Source of the DNA: Lachnospiraceae bacterium | GTDB taxonomy: Bacteria > Bacillota > Clostridia > Lachnospirales > Lachnospiraceae | Direction of reading: 5' to 3' | DNA length: 64,000 nt | Assembly (NCBI GenBank): GCA_017550535.1 | Contig: JAFZOS010000027.1 | Span: 1 to 64,000, forward strand | Shown here: positions 28,497 through 37,019 of the stretch, one piece after another | Numbering within the stretch: position 1 is the stretch's first letter | How the letters are laid out: each line of letters begins with the position of its first letter | Program-made: the position numbers and the translations under genes | The notes under the pieces: model-generated | The model's input: the letters and a program-made list of their open reading frames with translations, nothing else | Told to the model about the DNA's origin: nothing | Databases searched by the model: none

Positions 28497-29888
28497 ATGG
28501 AGATAGATGTATTAAAAAAAGTGCCGATATCCGAACAGGATCCGGGAGTCAGAGCTCACAATTTTGACGAAGTATGCTTGGGGTACAGTAAGGAGGAAGC
28601 CGTAGCCGAGGCATCAAGGTGTCTTAACTGCAAAAATGCAAGGTGTATACAGGGCTGTCCCGTAGCGATCGATATACCTGCCTTCATTCATCAGGTAAGT
28701 GAGGGTAATTTCAAAGAAGCATACAGGATATTAAGCGATGCATCATCGCTTCCGGCGGTGTGCGGACGCGTATGCCCTCAGGAGAACCAATGTGAAGGCC
28801 AGTGTATAAGGGGAATAAAAGGTGATCCTATATCAATAGGAAAACTTGAAAGATTTGTTGCCGATTGGGCAAGGGAAAATAATATAAAACCCGAACCTCC
28901 GAAAAATAAACTCGATGCCAAGGTGGCCGTAATAGGATCCGGTCCTGCAGGACTCACTTGTGCCGGCGAACTTGCAAGGATGGGATATAATGTTACTATT
29001 TTCGAAGCACTTCACGAGCCGGGCGGCGTATTGGTTTACGGTATTCCCGAGTTCCGTCTTCCCAAATCCGAAGTCGTGGCAAAGGAAATTGATAATGTCC
29101 GTGCACTTGGTGTCAAGATAGAAACCAATGTGATCATAGGAAAATCAGTAACGATCGATCAGCTTATGGAAGATGAAGGCTTTGATGCTGTATTTATAGG
29201 CTCCGGAGCCGGCCTTCCGAAGTTCATGGGAATACCGGGCGAACAGGCAAACGGAGTATTCTCGGCCAATGAATATCTGACAAGAAGCAATTTAATGAAA
29301 GCGTTTGATGATGAATACGATACTCCGATAAGGCCCGGCCAAAAGGTAGCCGTTGTGGGCGGCGGTAATGTTGCGATGGATGCGGCGAGGACTGCTCTGA
29401 GGCTTGGGGCCGATGTGACTGTCGTTTACAGAAGATCCGAAGCCGAGCTTCCCGCAAGAGTTGAGGAAGTACATCACGCAAAAGAGGAAGGTATAAAGTT
29501 TAACCTTCTCACTAATCCGACAGAAATACTTGTTGATGATAATGGATGGGTTCGTGGAATGAGATGCGTGAAAATGGAACTCGGTGAACCGGATGAATCA
29601 GGCAGGCGTTCACCTGTAGTTATCGAGGGGTCCGAATTTGAAATGGAGCTTGATACGGTTATAATGTCACTGGGTACTTCGCCGAATCCTCTGATATCAT
29701 CCACCACGAAAGGGCTTGAAGTAAACAAACGAAAATGTATAGTGGCCGAAGAACAATATGGAAAAACCAGTAAAGAAGGCGTTTATGCCGGAGGTGATGC
29801 TGTTACTGGTGCAGCCACGGTAATTCTTGCAATGGGCGCCGGAAAAGCAGCCGCACGGGGCATAGATGAGTTTCTTAAGAACAGATAA
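28497..29888 (+). CDS. nfnB: NfnB-like subunit (glutamate synthase small-chain family, NADPH-dependent)
   Basis: Large subunit of the Nfn complex, also called GltA or glutamate synthase (NADPH) homotetrameric in annotation. Two [4Fe-4S] clusters are predicted from Cys42/45/50/54 and Cys89/93/99/103. Then come an FAD site (VAVIGSGPAGLTCAGELARMG, from about residue 143), an NADPH site (VAVVGGGNVAMDAARTALRLG), and the C-terminal GGDAVTGAATVILAMGAGK. 463 residues, typical. With NfnA next to it and no glutamate synthase large subunit nearby, the bifurcating transhydrogenase role (NADPH + ferredoxin coupling) is the best reading. Confidence 0.88.
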   Translation: MEIDVLKKVPISEQDPGVRAHNFDEVCLGYSKEEAVAEASRCLNCKNARCIQGCPVAIDIPAFIHQVSEGNFKEAYRILSDASSLPAVCGRVCPQENQCEGQCIRGIKGDPISIGKLERFVADWARENNIKPEPPKNKLDAKVAVIGSGPAGLTCAGELARMGYNVTIFEALHEPGGVLVYGIPEFRLPKSEVVAKEIDNVRALGVKIETNVIIGKSVTIDQLMEDEGFDAVFIGSGAGLPKFMGIPGEQANGVFSANEYLTRSNLMKAFDDEYDTPIRPGQKVAVVGGGNVAMDAARTALRLGADVTVVYRRSEAELPARVEEVHHAKEEGIKFNLLTNPTEILVDDNGWVRGMRCVKMELGEPDESGRRSPVVIEGSEFEMELDTVIMSLGTSPNPLISSTTKGLEVNKRKCIVAEEQYGKTSKEGVYAGGDAVTGAATVILAMGAGKAAARGIDEFLKNR

Positions 29889-29913
29889 CAAAAAGCGATC
29901 CCAAGATACAGAT

Positions 29914-29934
29914 AGAGGCACTGACAGTGCCTCT
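29914..29934 (+). terminator. Hairpin after nfnB, probable terminator
   Basis: AGAGGCACT / AGTGCCTCT, a perfect 9-base stem with a GAC loop, 25 bases after the nfnB stop. The following sequence (ACTTATATTA) is only moderately T-rich, so termination may be partial. Confidence 0.6.
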
Positions 29935-29958
29935 ACTTATATTATAAGTTAAGGTGTC

Positions 29959-30438
29959 ATGAACATAGATATATTATGTGTGGGCAGGCTTAGGGAAGAT
30001 TATCTTAAGGATGCCGTGAATGAATATGTAAAACGGCTTAAAAAGTACTGCCGCATAAATATAATAGAATCGCCAGACGAGAAAGCCCCTGAAGGGCAGG
30101 GCAATGCGCTCGATATAAAGGCACGTCAGCTTGAGGGGAGCCGGATCATAAGGCATATAAAGGATGATGCGGTCGTTATATGTCTTGAGATAGAAGGCGT
30201 CATGATGTCATCTGAAGTTCTTGCCGGTGTGATAAAAGATGCAGGCATAAACGGAAAGAGCAATATACAGTTTGTAATAGGCGGCTCACTTGGATTATCG
30301 GATGAAGTCATATCACGAGCGGACATCCACCTTTCGTTTTCCAAAATGACTTTTCCGCATCAGCTCATGCGTGTCATCCTTCTCGAACAGATATACAGAA
30401 GTTTTAAAATAAATGCAAACGAGCCCTACCACAAGTAG
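29959..30438 (+). CDS. rlmH: 23S rRNA (pseudouridine1915-N3)-methyltransferase
   Basis: SPOUT-family enzyme that methylates pseudouridine 1915 in helix 69 of 23S rRNA, using SAM. Marks: the N-terminal VGRLREDYLKDAVNEYVKRL, the knot region FVIGGSLGLSDEV, and the C-terminal SFSKMTFPHQLMRVILLEQIYRSFKINANEPYHK, almost invariant in the family. 159 residues, exactly the usual length. AAGG before the ATG is the SD. phoH begins 21 bases after its stop. Confidence 0.97.
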   Translation: MNIDILCVGRLREDYLKDAVNEYVKRLKKYCRINIIESPDEKAPEGQGNALDIKARQLEGSRIIRHIKDDAVVICLEIEGVMMSSEVLAGVIKDAGINGKSNIQFVIGGSLGLSDEVISRADIHLSFSKMTFPHQLMRVILLEQIYRSFKINANEPYHK

Positions 30439-30459
30439 TTACGGACAGGGAGGATAATA

Positions 30460-31488
30460 ATGTCAGAAGAAACATATACAAGATCCATAACCATGGAACC
30501 GTGTCATGCGGGGAATGTTTTCGGCGAACTTGACTGTCACGCTAAAAAAATCGAAAGAGCTCTGGAGGTTTCGATAGTCGAGCGGAACGGATGCGTAAAT
30601 GTTTCGGGAAATAAAGGAAATGTAGATAATGCGCTGCTGGTACTGGATGAACTTCTTAGTTTAAGCCGAAAAGGAAATGAGATAACTGAGCAGAACGTGA
30701 TATACTGCATTGCTATGGCAAAGGAAAACATGCATGGGGCAATGGCACTTATCGATGACAGCATCATCTGCCACACCGTTAACGGAAAACCTATAAAACC
30801 CAAGACTCTTGGCCAAAAGGAATACATTGATCTTATAAAGAACAGGATGATCGTATTCGGAATAGGTCCTGCCGGAACTGGAAAGACATATCTTGCTATG
30901 GCAATGGCGATCACAGCTTTTAAAAACGAAGAAGTATCAAGGATAATACTGACAAGGCCTGCCATAGAAGCAGGAGAAAAGCTTGGCTTCCTTCCGGGTG
31001 ACATGCAGAGCAAGGTTGACCCATATCTGCGTCCGCTTTATGACGCCCTATATCAGATAATGGGTGCAGACAGTTTTATAAAAAACACGGAAAAAGGACT
31101 TATAGAAGTCGCACCTTTGGCATATATGAGAGGGCGTACTTTGGATAATGCCTTCATCATACTCGATGAAGCACAAAACACTACACCTGCGCAAATGAAG
31201 ATGTTTCTTACAAGGATAGGTTACGGCTCAAAGGTAGTTGTGACAGGCGACCAGACTCAGAAAGACCTGCCCAAAGATGCAGTAAGCGGACTTGATGTAG
31301 CCATAAAAGTACTTAGGGATGTTGAAGACATAGGTTTCATTAATCTTACTTCGAAAGATGTTGTAAGACATCCACTGGTTCAGCGGATTGTAAATGCATA
31401 TGAAAAATATGAAAAGAAAGAGCAGACACGCAGGGAAAAAAGAATAACAGCACAGCACAATACAGGCAGAAAGAGGAACCTTAATTGA
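30460..31488 (+). CDS. phoH: PhoH family ATPase (PhoH/YbeZ-like)
   Basis: A 342-residue cytoplasmic P-loop ATPase with an N-terminal KH-like segment (about 20-70), Walker A GPAGTGKT (136-143), and Walker B/sensor ILDEAQNTTPAQMKMFLTRIG. PhoH proteins act with YbeY in ribosome and rRNA quality control in several bacteria, and here ybeY overlaps its stop by four bases, which fits. The C-terminal 25 residues are basic, consistent with RNA contact. The name comes from phosphate starvation control in E. coli, which should not be assumed here. Confidence 0.93.
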   Translation: MSEETYTRSITMEPCHAGNVFGELDCHAKKIERALEVSIVERNGCVNVSGNKGNVDNALLVLDELLSLSRKGNEITEQNVIYCIAMAKENMHGAMALIDDSIICHTVNGKPIKPKTLGQKEYIDLIKNRMIVFGIGPAGTGKTYLAMAMAITAFKNEEVSRIILTRPAIEAGEKLGFLPGDMQSKVDPYLRPLYDALYQIMGADSFIKNTEKGLIEVAPLAYMRGRTLDNAFIILDEAQNTTPAQMKMFLTRIGYGSKVVVTGDQTQKDLPKDAVSGLDVAIKVLRDVEDIGFINLTSKDVVRHPLVQRIVNAYEKYEKKEQTRREKRITAQHNTGRKRNLN

Positions 31489-31979
31489 CATACGGTTTTG
31501 AAAATGAAGTGGTAGCGGACTTCGGTTTTGATTCCGAAGCTCTGTACAAAAAGGCAGTCGATGCCGTTCTTAAGGAAGTAGGATGTCCATATGAGACACA
31601 GGTTGATCTTCTGATCACCGACAGCGATGAAATAAAAAAAATAAACCGTGAACATCGATCGGTAGATGCCGTTACGGATGTCCTTTCCTTTCCGATGTGC
31701 ACATTTAAGTCTCCGGCGGATTTTAAGGATATAGAGGATGATCCCGACTGTTTCAATATAGAAACAGGAGAGCTTATGCTTGGTGATATAGTTATATGTG
31801 CTGAAAGGATAAGCGATCAGGCATTGGAATACGGGCACAGCAAAAGGCGTGAATATGCTTTTCTAATCGTACACAGTATGTTACACTTATTTGGATATGA
31901 TCATATTGATGACAATGATCGTATTGTAATGGAAGAGAAACAGAGGATCATAATGGATGCTCTTAATATACCGAGGTAG
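31485..31979 (+). CDS. ybeY: Endoribonuclease YbeY / rRNA maturation factor
   Basis: Zinc-dependent RNase needed for 16S rRNA 3'-end maturation and ribosome quality control. The metal-binding motif HSMLHLFGYDH is complete (His130, His134, His140), and the conserved REHRSVDAVTDVLSFP and ELMLGDIVIC stretches are present. It begins with TTG at 31485, overlapping the phoH stop (TTGA), with an AGAGGA SD about eight bases upstream. 164 residues, normal. Confidence 0.96.
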   Translation: MTYGFENEVVADFGFDSEALYKKAVDAVLKEVGCPYETQVDLLITDSDEIKKINREHRSVDAVTDVLSFPMCTFKSPADFKDIEDDPDCFNIETGELMLGDIVICAERISDQALEYGHSKRREYAFLIVHSMLHLFGYDHIDDNDRIVMEEKQRIIMDALNIPR

Positions 31980-31981
31980 GG

Positions 31982-33634
31982 ATGTATAATAACGAGGGGA
32001 AGAGGTCCAATTTTATAGTGCAGGGAGGGATACTGGCGATAACCGGTGTCATTTCCCGTATAATAGGACTGGTATACAGGATACCGCTTCAAAAGAAGAT
32101 CGGTGACAGCGGTATGGGATACTACTCCGCAGCATTTCAGATCTATTCAATAATGCTCATCATTTCGTCTTACAGTCTTCCGACAGCGGTATCAAAACTT
32201 GTAGCCATGAGGATTGCCAAAGGACAGTACAGGAATGCAAGGAAGATACTTCACGGAGCAATGCTGTTTGCTCTTATAACAGGGGGCGCCGCCTGCTTAA
32301 TAGTTTTGGCAGGGGCCGATGTGATGGCATCAAACATCATGAACCTTCCCAAAAGTGCTATAGCATTAAGGATACTTGCTCCGACATTGCTTATTGTAGC
32401 GGTAATGGGTGTTATAAGGGGATATTTCCAAGGTCTGGGAACGATGATGCCAACAGCATTCTCACAGCTTTTTGAACAGGTTGTGAATGCTGTCATTTCA
32501 GTCATTGCAGCAATATATCTGTTTGAATACGGCACTATGGTTTCAGCTCTGTTAAAGGACAGTGCTTATTCGGCGGCGTACGGCGCAGCCGGCGGAACAC
32601 TCGGAACCTGTGCAGGTGCACTTGCGGGTCTTATAATGCTTACGATCATGTTCATATTTCATAATCGTGAGATGAAAAAAGATGTCTTTAATGATAATAC
32701 GGCAAAAAGTGACAGCTTTCCGAAGATAATACGCATACTGATAATAACTATACTTCCGGTAATACTGAGCAGTACAATATATAATATTTCGGATGTGCTC
32801 GATCAGGGTGTGTTCGGCTCGGTAATGGCAAAAAGGGGAATGGGTGAGCATGATATAGCTTCTTATTGGGGGATATTCAGTACCAAATATAAGGTTATAA
32901 TAAATGTTCCGGTAGCATTGGCAAATGCTTTATGCTCATCAATAATGCCTTCACTTACATCCTGCGTCGAACAGGGCAAATTTAAACTTGCAAGGCATAA
33001 GGTCAGGCTCGGCATGCGGTTCGTAATGATAATAGCATTTCCGTGTGCCATGGGTCTTAGCGTATTGGGAAAACCTATATTGTCCATGCTTTTTACGGGC
33101 GAGATCGAAATACCGGCTATGCTCTTAAGGATAGGATCGGCAACCGTAATCCTCTATTCAATGTCAACACTGTCAAACGGTGTATTGCAGGGAATTAACA
33201 AATTAAACATTCCTGTCAGGAATGCAGCGATAGCATTGGCAATACATATAGGAATCCTCTATGTCTGTATAGGAGTTTTGGATCTTAAGCTTTATGGTGT
33301 GGTTATCGCTTTGATAGTTTTTGCACTTATAATATGCGTGCTGAACTGGATAAGCATTGGTCGTTATCTGTCTTACCGGCAGGAAATAAGAAAAACCTTC
33401 ATTATACCTTTTGCCGCGTCAGCGATAATGGGCCTTGTTATATTTATATCTTATATACTGATCGGTAAGGCTGCAAGCGATGCAGTTTCAACGATAGTTT
33501 CAATATTTATCGGAGCATGCGTATATTTCGTGGCGTTGCTTCTCTTAAAGGGTGTTAACGAAGCGGAAATAAGGAGCTTCCCCGGCGGAGATATACTTGC
33601 AGGCATAGCATTGACTCTTAAGCTTTTAAGATAA
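31982..33634 (+). CDS. MurJ/SpoVB-type polysaccharide flippase (MOP superfamily)
   Basis: A 550-residue integral membrane protein with about 14 hydrophobic helices. The N-terminal stretch FIVQGGILAITGVISRIIGLVYRIPLQKKIGDSGMGYY and the later LPTAVSKLVA identify the SpoVB/YtgP/MurJ branch, which moves lipid-linked peptidoglycan or polysaccharide precursors across the membrane. Whether it serves vegetative growth, as lipid II flippase, or spore cortex, as SpoVB, cannot be decided. The start lies two bases after ybeY, with GAGG in the SD position. The next gene starts 13 bases downstream. Confidence 0.9.
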   Translation: MYNNEGKRSNFIVQGGILAITGVISRIIGLVYRIPLQKKIGDSGMGYYSAAFQIYSIMLIISSYSLPTAVSKLVAMRIAKGQYRNARKILHGAMLFALITGGAACLIVLAGADVMASNIMNLPKSAIALRILAPTLLIVAVMGVIRGYFQGLGTMMPTAFSQLFEQVVNAVISVIAAIYLFEYGTMVSALLKDSAYSAAYGAAGGTLGTCAGALAGLIMLTIMFIFHNREMKKDVFNDNTAKSDSFPKIIRILIITILPVILSSTIYNISDVLDQGVFGSVMAKRGMGEHDIASYWGIFSTKYKVIINVPVALANALCSSIMPSLTSCVEQGKFKLARHKVRLGMRFVMIIAFPCAMGLSVLGKPILSMLFTGEIEIPAMLLRIGSATVILYSMSTLSNGVLQGINKLNIPVRNAAIALAIHIGILYVCIGVLDLKLYGVVIALIVFALIICVLNWISIGRYLSYRQEIRKTFIIPFAASAIMGLVIFISYILIGKAASDAVSTIVSIFIGACVYFVALLLLKGVNEAEIRSFPGGDILAGIALTLKLLR

Positions 33635-33647
33635 ATTAAGGAGAAAT

Positions 33648-35351
33648 ATGTTAAGGATCGATAAAATAAAAATACCCGTTCCCGAAGAAGAGGGTGCACT
33701 CAGTACCGCGATCGAGCGAATATTGCAGCTAAATAAGGCAGGCCGGGAGAACAAGACACCCGCATACAAATTCCGGATCCTTCGCAGGTCACTGGATGCA
33801 AGAAAGAAACCGGAACTTTTTTATGTATATTCGGTTGCAGTGGAGACCGACAGTGTAACGGAAGACCGTATACTTAAGCATGCAAGGGGAACCTCTGTAA
33901 CAAAGTATGATACGAAGCCCTATACCATACCGGAACCGTCGGGCGATATTCTCGTTAAGGGAAGGCCGGTGATAGTGGGGGCGGGCCCTGCGGGACTGTT
34001 CTGCGCATATGTACTTTGTACCAAGGGCTATGCGCCGTTGATCCTTGAAAGGGGTGAGCCGGTAGACCTTCGTACGGATACTGTTCGAAGGTTCTGGAAC
34101 GGCGAAGCATTAAATCCCGATTCAAATGTCCAGTTTGGTGAGGGTGGAGCAGGTACATTTTCGGACGGAAAACTTAATACAGGTGTTAATGACAAAAACG
34201 GACGCAACAGGTTTGTCCTTGAAACCTTCGTTGCCATGGGTGCTGATGAAGAGATCACATATATCAATAAACCTCATCTCGGAACCGATGTGCTCCTTAA
34301 GATAGTTAAAGAAATGAGAAACTATATTACGGAACACGGCGGTATCTTTAAATTCAACACAAGGATGACCGGTTTTGAGAGTGATGAATCAGGAATAACA
34401 GCCGTTACGGCAGAACGGATTGAATCAAGTTATTATTCAATAAATAATAACACCTCCGAACAGTTAAGGTTTGAAACAAATTGCCTGATCCTTGCGATAG
34501 GGCATTCCGCCAGGGATACATTTAGAATGCTGCAGTCCATGGGCGTAAATATGACGCAGAAAAACTTTGCTGTGGGATTCAGGATCCAGCATCCTCAGGA
34601 TATGATCGATAAATGTCAATACGGTGAAGAGCATTTTAATAAACTGCCCCCTGCCGACTACAAACTGAGTCACCATACAAATAACGGCCGTGATGTATAT
34701 TCTTTTTGCATGTGTCCGGGCGGTTATGTTGTCAATGCCTCAAGCGAGCAGGGAAGGATCGCTGTCAACGGAATGAGTTATTCGAAAAGGGATTCCGGAA
34801 TCGCAAACAGTGCCATTATAGTATCCGTTGACAGAAGGGATTTTGACTCCGATGACGCTCTTGCAGGGATGGAATTTCAGGAAAAGCTTGAGGAATATGC
34901 ATATGCGTTAGGCCGGGGACGTATCCCGGTCGAAGAGTACGGTGATTTTAAGAACAACAGACTGAGCGGAGAACCGGGACATTTTGTCCCGCGCATAAAA
35001 GGTGCATATACAATAGCGGATTTAAGAAAGCTCCTGCCCGAGGAATTAAATGAGGCTATAATTGAATCGATGGATAAATTCGGTTATACTATTGAAGGCT
35101 TTGACAGGGATGATGCGGTTTTGGCAGGTATTGAAAGCAGGACATCCTCACCGGTAAGGATACTTAGGAATGAGGATCTTTTAAGTAACATTATCGGATT
35201 GTATCCCTGCGGTGAAGGCGCGGGATATGCCGGCGGCATTACAAGCGCCGCGATGGATGGTATCAAAGTGGCCGAAAAGGTAATGGCAAGATACACTCCC
35301 ATAAGGAGCTTTCATATGAATATGGGCCCCATATTTAACCAAAATATTTAG
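33648..35351 (+). CDS. COG2509-type NAD(P)/FAD-dependent oxidoreductase
   Basis: A 567-residue predicted cytoplasmic flavoprotein. An N-terminal alpha/beta module of about 95 residues (RILRRSLDARKKPELFYVYSV) precedes the FAD-binding GAGPAGLFCAYVL at 111-123. Other family stretches are QFGEGGAGTFSDGKLNTG, AIGHSARDTF, FRIQHPQDMID, MCPGGYVVNASSE and GEGAGYAGGITSAAMDG near the C-terminus. The substrate is unknown for the whole family. It follows the SpoVB/MurJ-like gene by 13 bases and precedes proB by 13 bases, so it is part of a long operon. Any assignment more specific than 'FAD-dependent dehydrogenase' would be a guess. Confidence 0.88.
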   Translation: MLRIDKIKIPVPEEEGALSTAIERILQLNKAGRENKTPAYKFRILRRSLDARKKPELFYVYSVAVETDSVTEDRILKHARGTSVTKYDTKPYTIPEPSGDILVKGRPVIVGAGPAGLFCAYVLCTKGYAPLILERGEPVDLRTDTVRRFWNGEALNPDSNVQFGEGGAGTFSDGKLNTGVNDKNGRNRFVLETFVAMGADEEITYINKPHLGTDVLLKIVKEMRNYITEHGGIFKFNTRMTGFESDESGITAVTAERIESSYYSINNNTSEQLRFETNCLILAIGHSARDTFRMLQSMGVNMTQKNFAVGFRIQHPQDMIDKCQYGEEHFNKLPPADYKLSHHTNNGRDVYSFCMCPGGYVVNASSEQGRIAVNGMSYSKRDSGIANSAIIVSVDRRDFDSDDALAGMEFQEKLEEYAYALGRGRIPVEEYGDFKNNRLSGEPGHFVPRIKGAYTIADLRKLLPEELNEAIIESMDKFGYTIEGFDRDDAVLAGIESRTSSPVRILRNEDLLSNIIGLYPCGEGAGYAGGITSAAMDGIKVAEKVMARYTPIRSFHMNMGPIFNQNI

Positions 35352-35364
35352 TGAGGAATCATAA

Positions 35365-36240
35365 ATGCGAAATACAGATCCCGGTCCGGTCGAAAAAGGA
35401 TACCGGTCCGAATTAAAGGACAGAATGAGGATAGTAGTGAAGATAGGTTCATCTTCACTTCATCATATGTCGACCGGTGAACTAAACCTTACAAAGATGG
35501 AACGTCTTGTACGTGAGCTCTGCGAACTCAAGAACCAGGGGAAAGACGTAATACTGGTATCATCCGGAGCAATAGCCGTAGGTAAAAAGGTAATGAACAT
35601 TTCTCCGTCTGATAAGGATGTGCCTGTTAAACAGGCATGCGCTGCAGTCGGTCAGGCAAGGCTTATGATGATATATCAGAAGCTTTTTGCCGAATATAAT
35701 CATACAACCGCGCAGATACTCATGACCAAACACACCATAGTCGATGATATCAACAGGCGAAATGCGCACAATACATTTACGGAATTGCTGAAACTCGGAG
35801 TAATTCCGGTAGTAAATGAAAACGATACGGTAGCAATACATGAAGTCGAGGATACGATAGGAGATAACGACTTCCTTTCTGCAGTTGTCGCAAACCTTGT
35901 AGGCGCCGATCTGCTTATCCTTTTATCTGATATAGACGGTCTGTATACCGATGACCCCAGGGCTAATAAGAATGCAAGGTTTATATCACTTGTCGAAAAG
36001 CTTGATGATGTGATGGCAATGGGCAAGGAGTCAACCGGAAGCAATATAGGAACAGGAGGCATGAGTGCCAAGCTGCATGCGGCAACAGTGGCAGTAAATG
36101 CCGGCACTGATATGGTGATAGCTAACGGAAAAGATGTGAGCGTAATCCATAAGATAATGGAAGGACGTAACTACGGCACTTTGTTCAGGGCATGCATTGA
36201 TAAAGACTTTGATATAGCCGATTACATAGAACGGATGTGA
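35365..36240 (+). CDS. proB: Glutamate 5-kinase, short form without PUA domain
   Basis: Phosphorylates glutamate for proline synthesis. The kinase fold is complete: RIVVKIGSSSLHH, SSGAIAVGKKVM, NENDTVA, ILLSDIDGLYTDDPR, and GTGGMSAKLHAA. There is no C-terminal PUA domain, which E. coli ProB has (367 residues); here the protein is 291 or 271 residues. ATG 35365 has GAGGA eight bases upstream and adds an unusual 20-residue polar leader; ATG 35425 (MRIVVKIG) also has AAAGGA close by and is the conventional start. proA does not follow; instead a folate enzyme overlaps the stop. Confidence 0.94.
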   Translation: MRNTDPGPVEKGYRSELKDRMRIVVKIGSSSLHHMSTGELNLTKMERLVRELCELKNQGKDVILVSSGAIAVGKKVMNISPSDKDVPVKQACAAVGQARLMMIYQKLFAEYNHTTAQILMTKHTIVDDINRRNAHNTFTELLKLGVIPVVNENDTVAIHEVEDTIGDNDFLSAVVANLVGADLLILLSDIDGLYTDDPRANKNARFISLVEKLDDVMAMGKESTGSNIGTGGMSAKLHAATVAVNAGTDMVIANGKDVSVIHKIMEGRNYGTLFRACIDKDFDIADYIERM

Positions 36241-37019
36241 CAGCTTATATGAATATGGACGGGAAAATAAAGCGAATCAATGAACTGTATCATAAATCGC
36301 AGGATATCGGACTGACTGACGAAGAAAAAGAAGAACAGCGTCAGCTTCGCCTTGATTATATCGCTTCAGTGCGTGGCAGTTTAAAAAACCAGCTTGACAA
36401 CATAAGCATAAGAGAAAAAGACGGCAGTATAACCGATCTGAAAGTACGGCACAGGAAAAAGGAATTAAGGCTTGAGCTTTCTGAAAAAAGAAAAAGCATA
36501 GACGAACACGAAAGAAAAAAGATGGATGAAGCCATCCTTAAAGTACTGACCGGTTTAAGCGAATATAAAAGCAGCAATACTGTTCTTACTTATGCATCAT
36601 ATAACGGTGAGGCAGATACGTATGGACTGATAAATACATGCCTTTCCGATAACAAAAAAGTGGCCTGTCCCGTATGCAGCTTTGTCGACGGTGAACCCGC
36701 ACTTGAATTTTATTATATTAATCGTACAGATGAACTCAAAAACGGATACAGGGGTATACCGGAGCCATTAAAGGATGGGGCAGTAAAAGTGCCCAAAGAA
36801 GTTGTAAAGAGCTCTCTTATGATCCTGCCCGCAGTAGGATATGACAGGTCAGGCAACAGGCTTGGATACGGTAAAGGTTTTTACGACAGGTTCCTTGAAC
36901 GAAACAATACAGGCATAACGATAGCGATAGCGTATTCATGTCAGGAATGTGATATGGTTCCTGTCGAACAGCATGATCGAAAGCCTGACATTATAATAAA
37001 CGAAAACGGTAAGGTATAA
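36237..37019 (+). CDS. Fusion of DUF896 (UPF0291/YnzC) to 5-formyltetrahydrofolate cyclo-ligase
   Basis: A 260-residue protein made of two known families that are normally separate. Residues about 8-60 (INELYHKSQDIGLTDEEKEEQ...RGSLKNQLDNI) match the DUF896/UPF0291 family of short helical proteins exemplified by B. subtilis YnzC. Residues about 68-260 are an MTHFS domain: the KKELRLEL start, and LPAVGYDRSGNRLGYGKGFYDRFL (199-220), the ATP/folate-binding signature. MTHFS turns 5-formyl-THF into 5,10-methenyl-THF with ATP. The GTG at 36237 overlaps the proB stop; ATGs at 36249 and 36255 are alternatives within the same frame, and none has a strong SD. miaB overlaps its stop by one base. Confidence 0.88.
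   Translation: MTAYMNMDGKIKRINELYHKSQDIGLTDEEKEEQRQLRLDYIASVRGSLKNQLDNISIREKDGSITDLKVRHRKKELRLELSEKRKSIDEHERKKMDEAILKVLTGLSEYKSSNTVLTYASYNGEADTYGLINTCLSDNKKVACPVCSFVDGEPALEFYYINRTDELKNGYRGIPEPLKDGAVKVPKEVVKSSLMILPAVGYDRSGNRLGYGKGFYDRFLERNNTGITIAIAYSCQECDMVPVEQHDRKPDIIINENGKV

Noticed and set aside
29921..29948. CTGACA-16-TATAAG as a promoter for rlmH
   Set aside because: The putative -35 lies in the stem of the nfnB terminator hairpin and deviates from consensus; read-through from upstream is equally likely.
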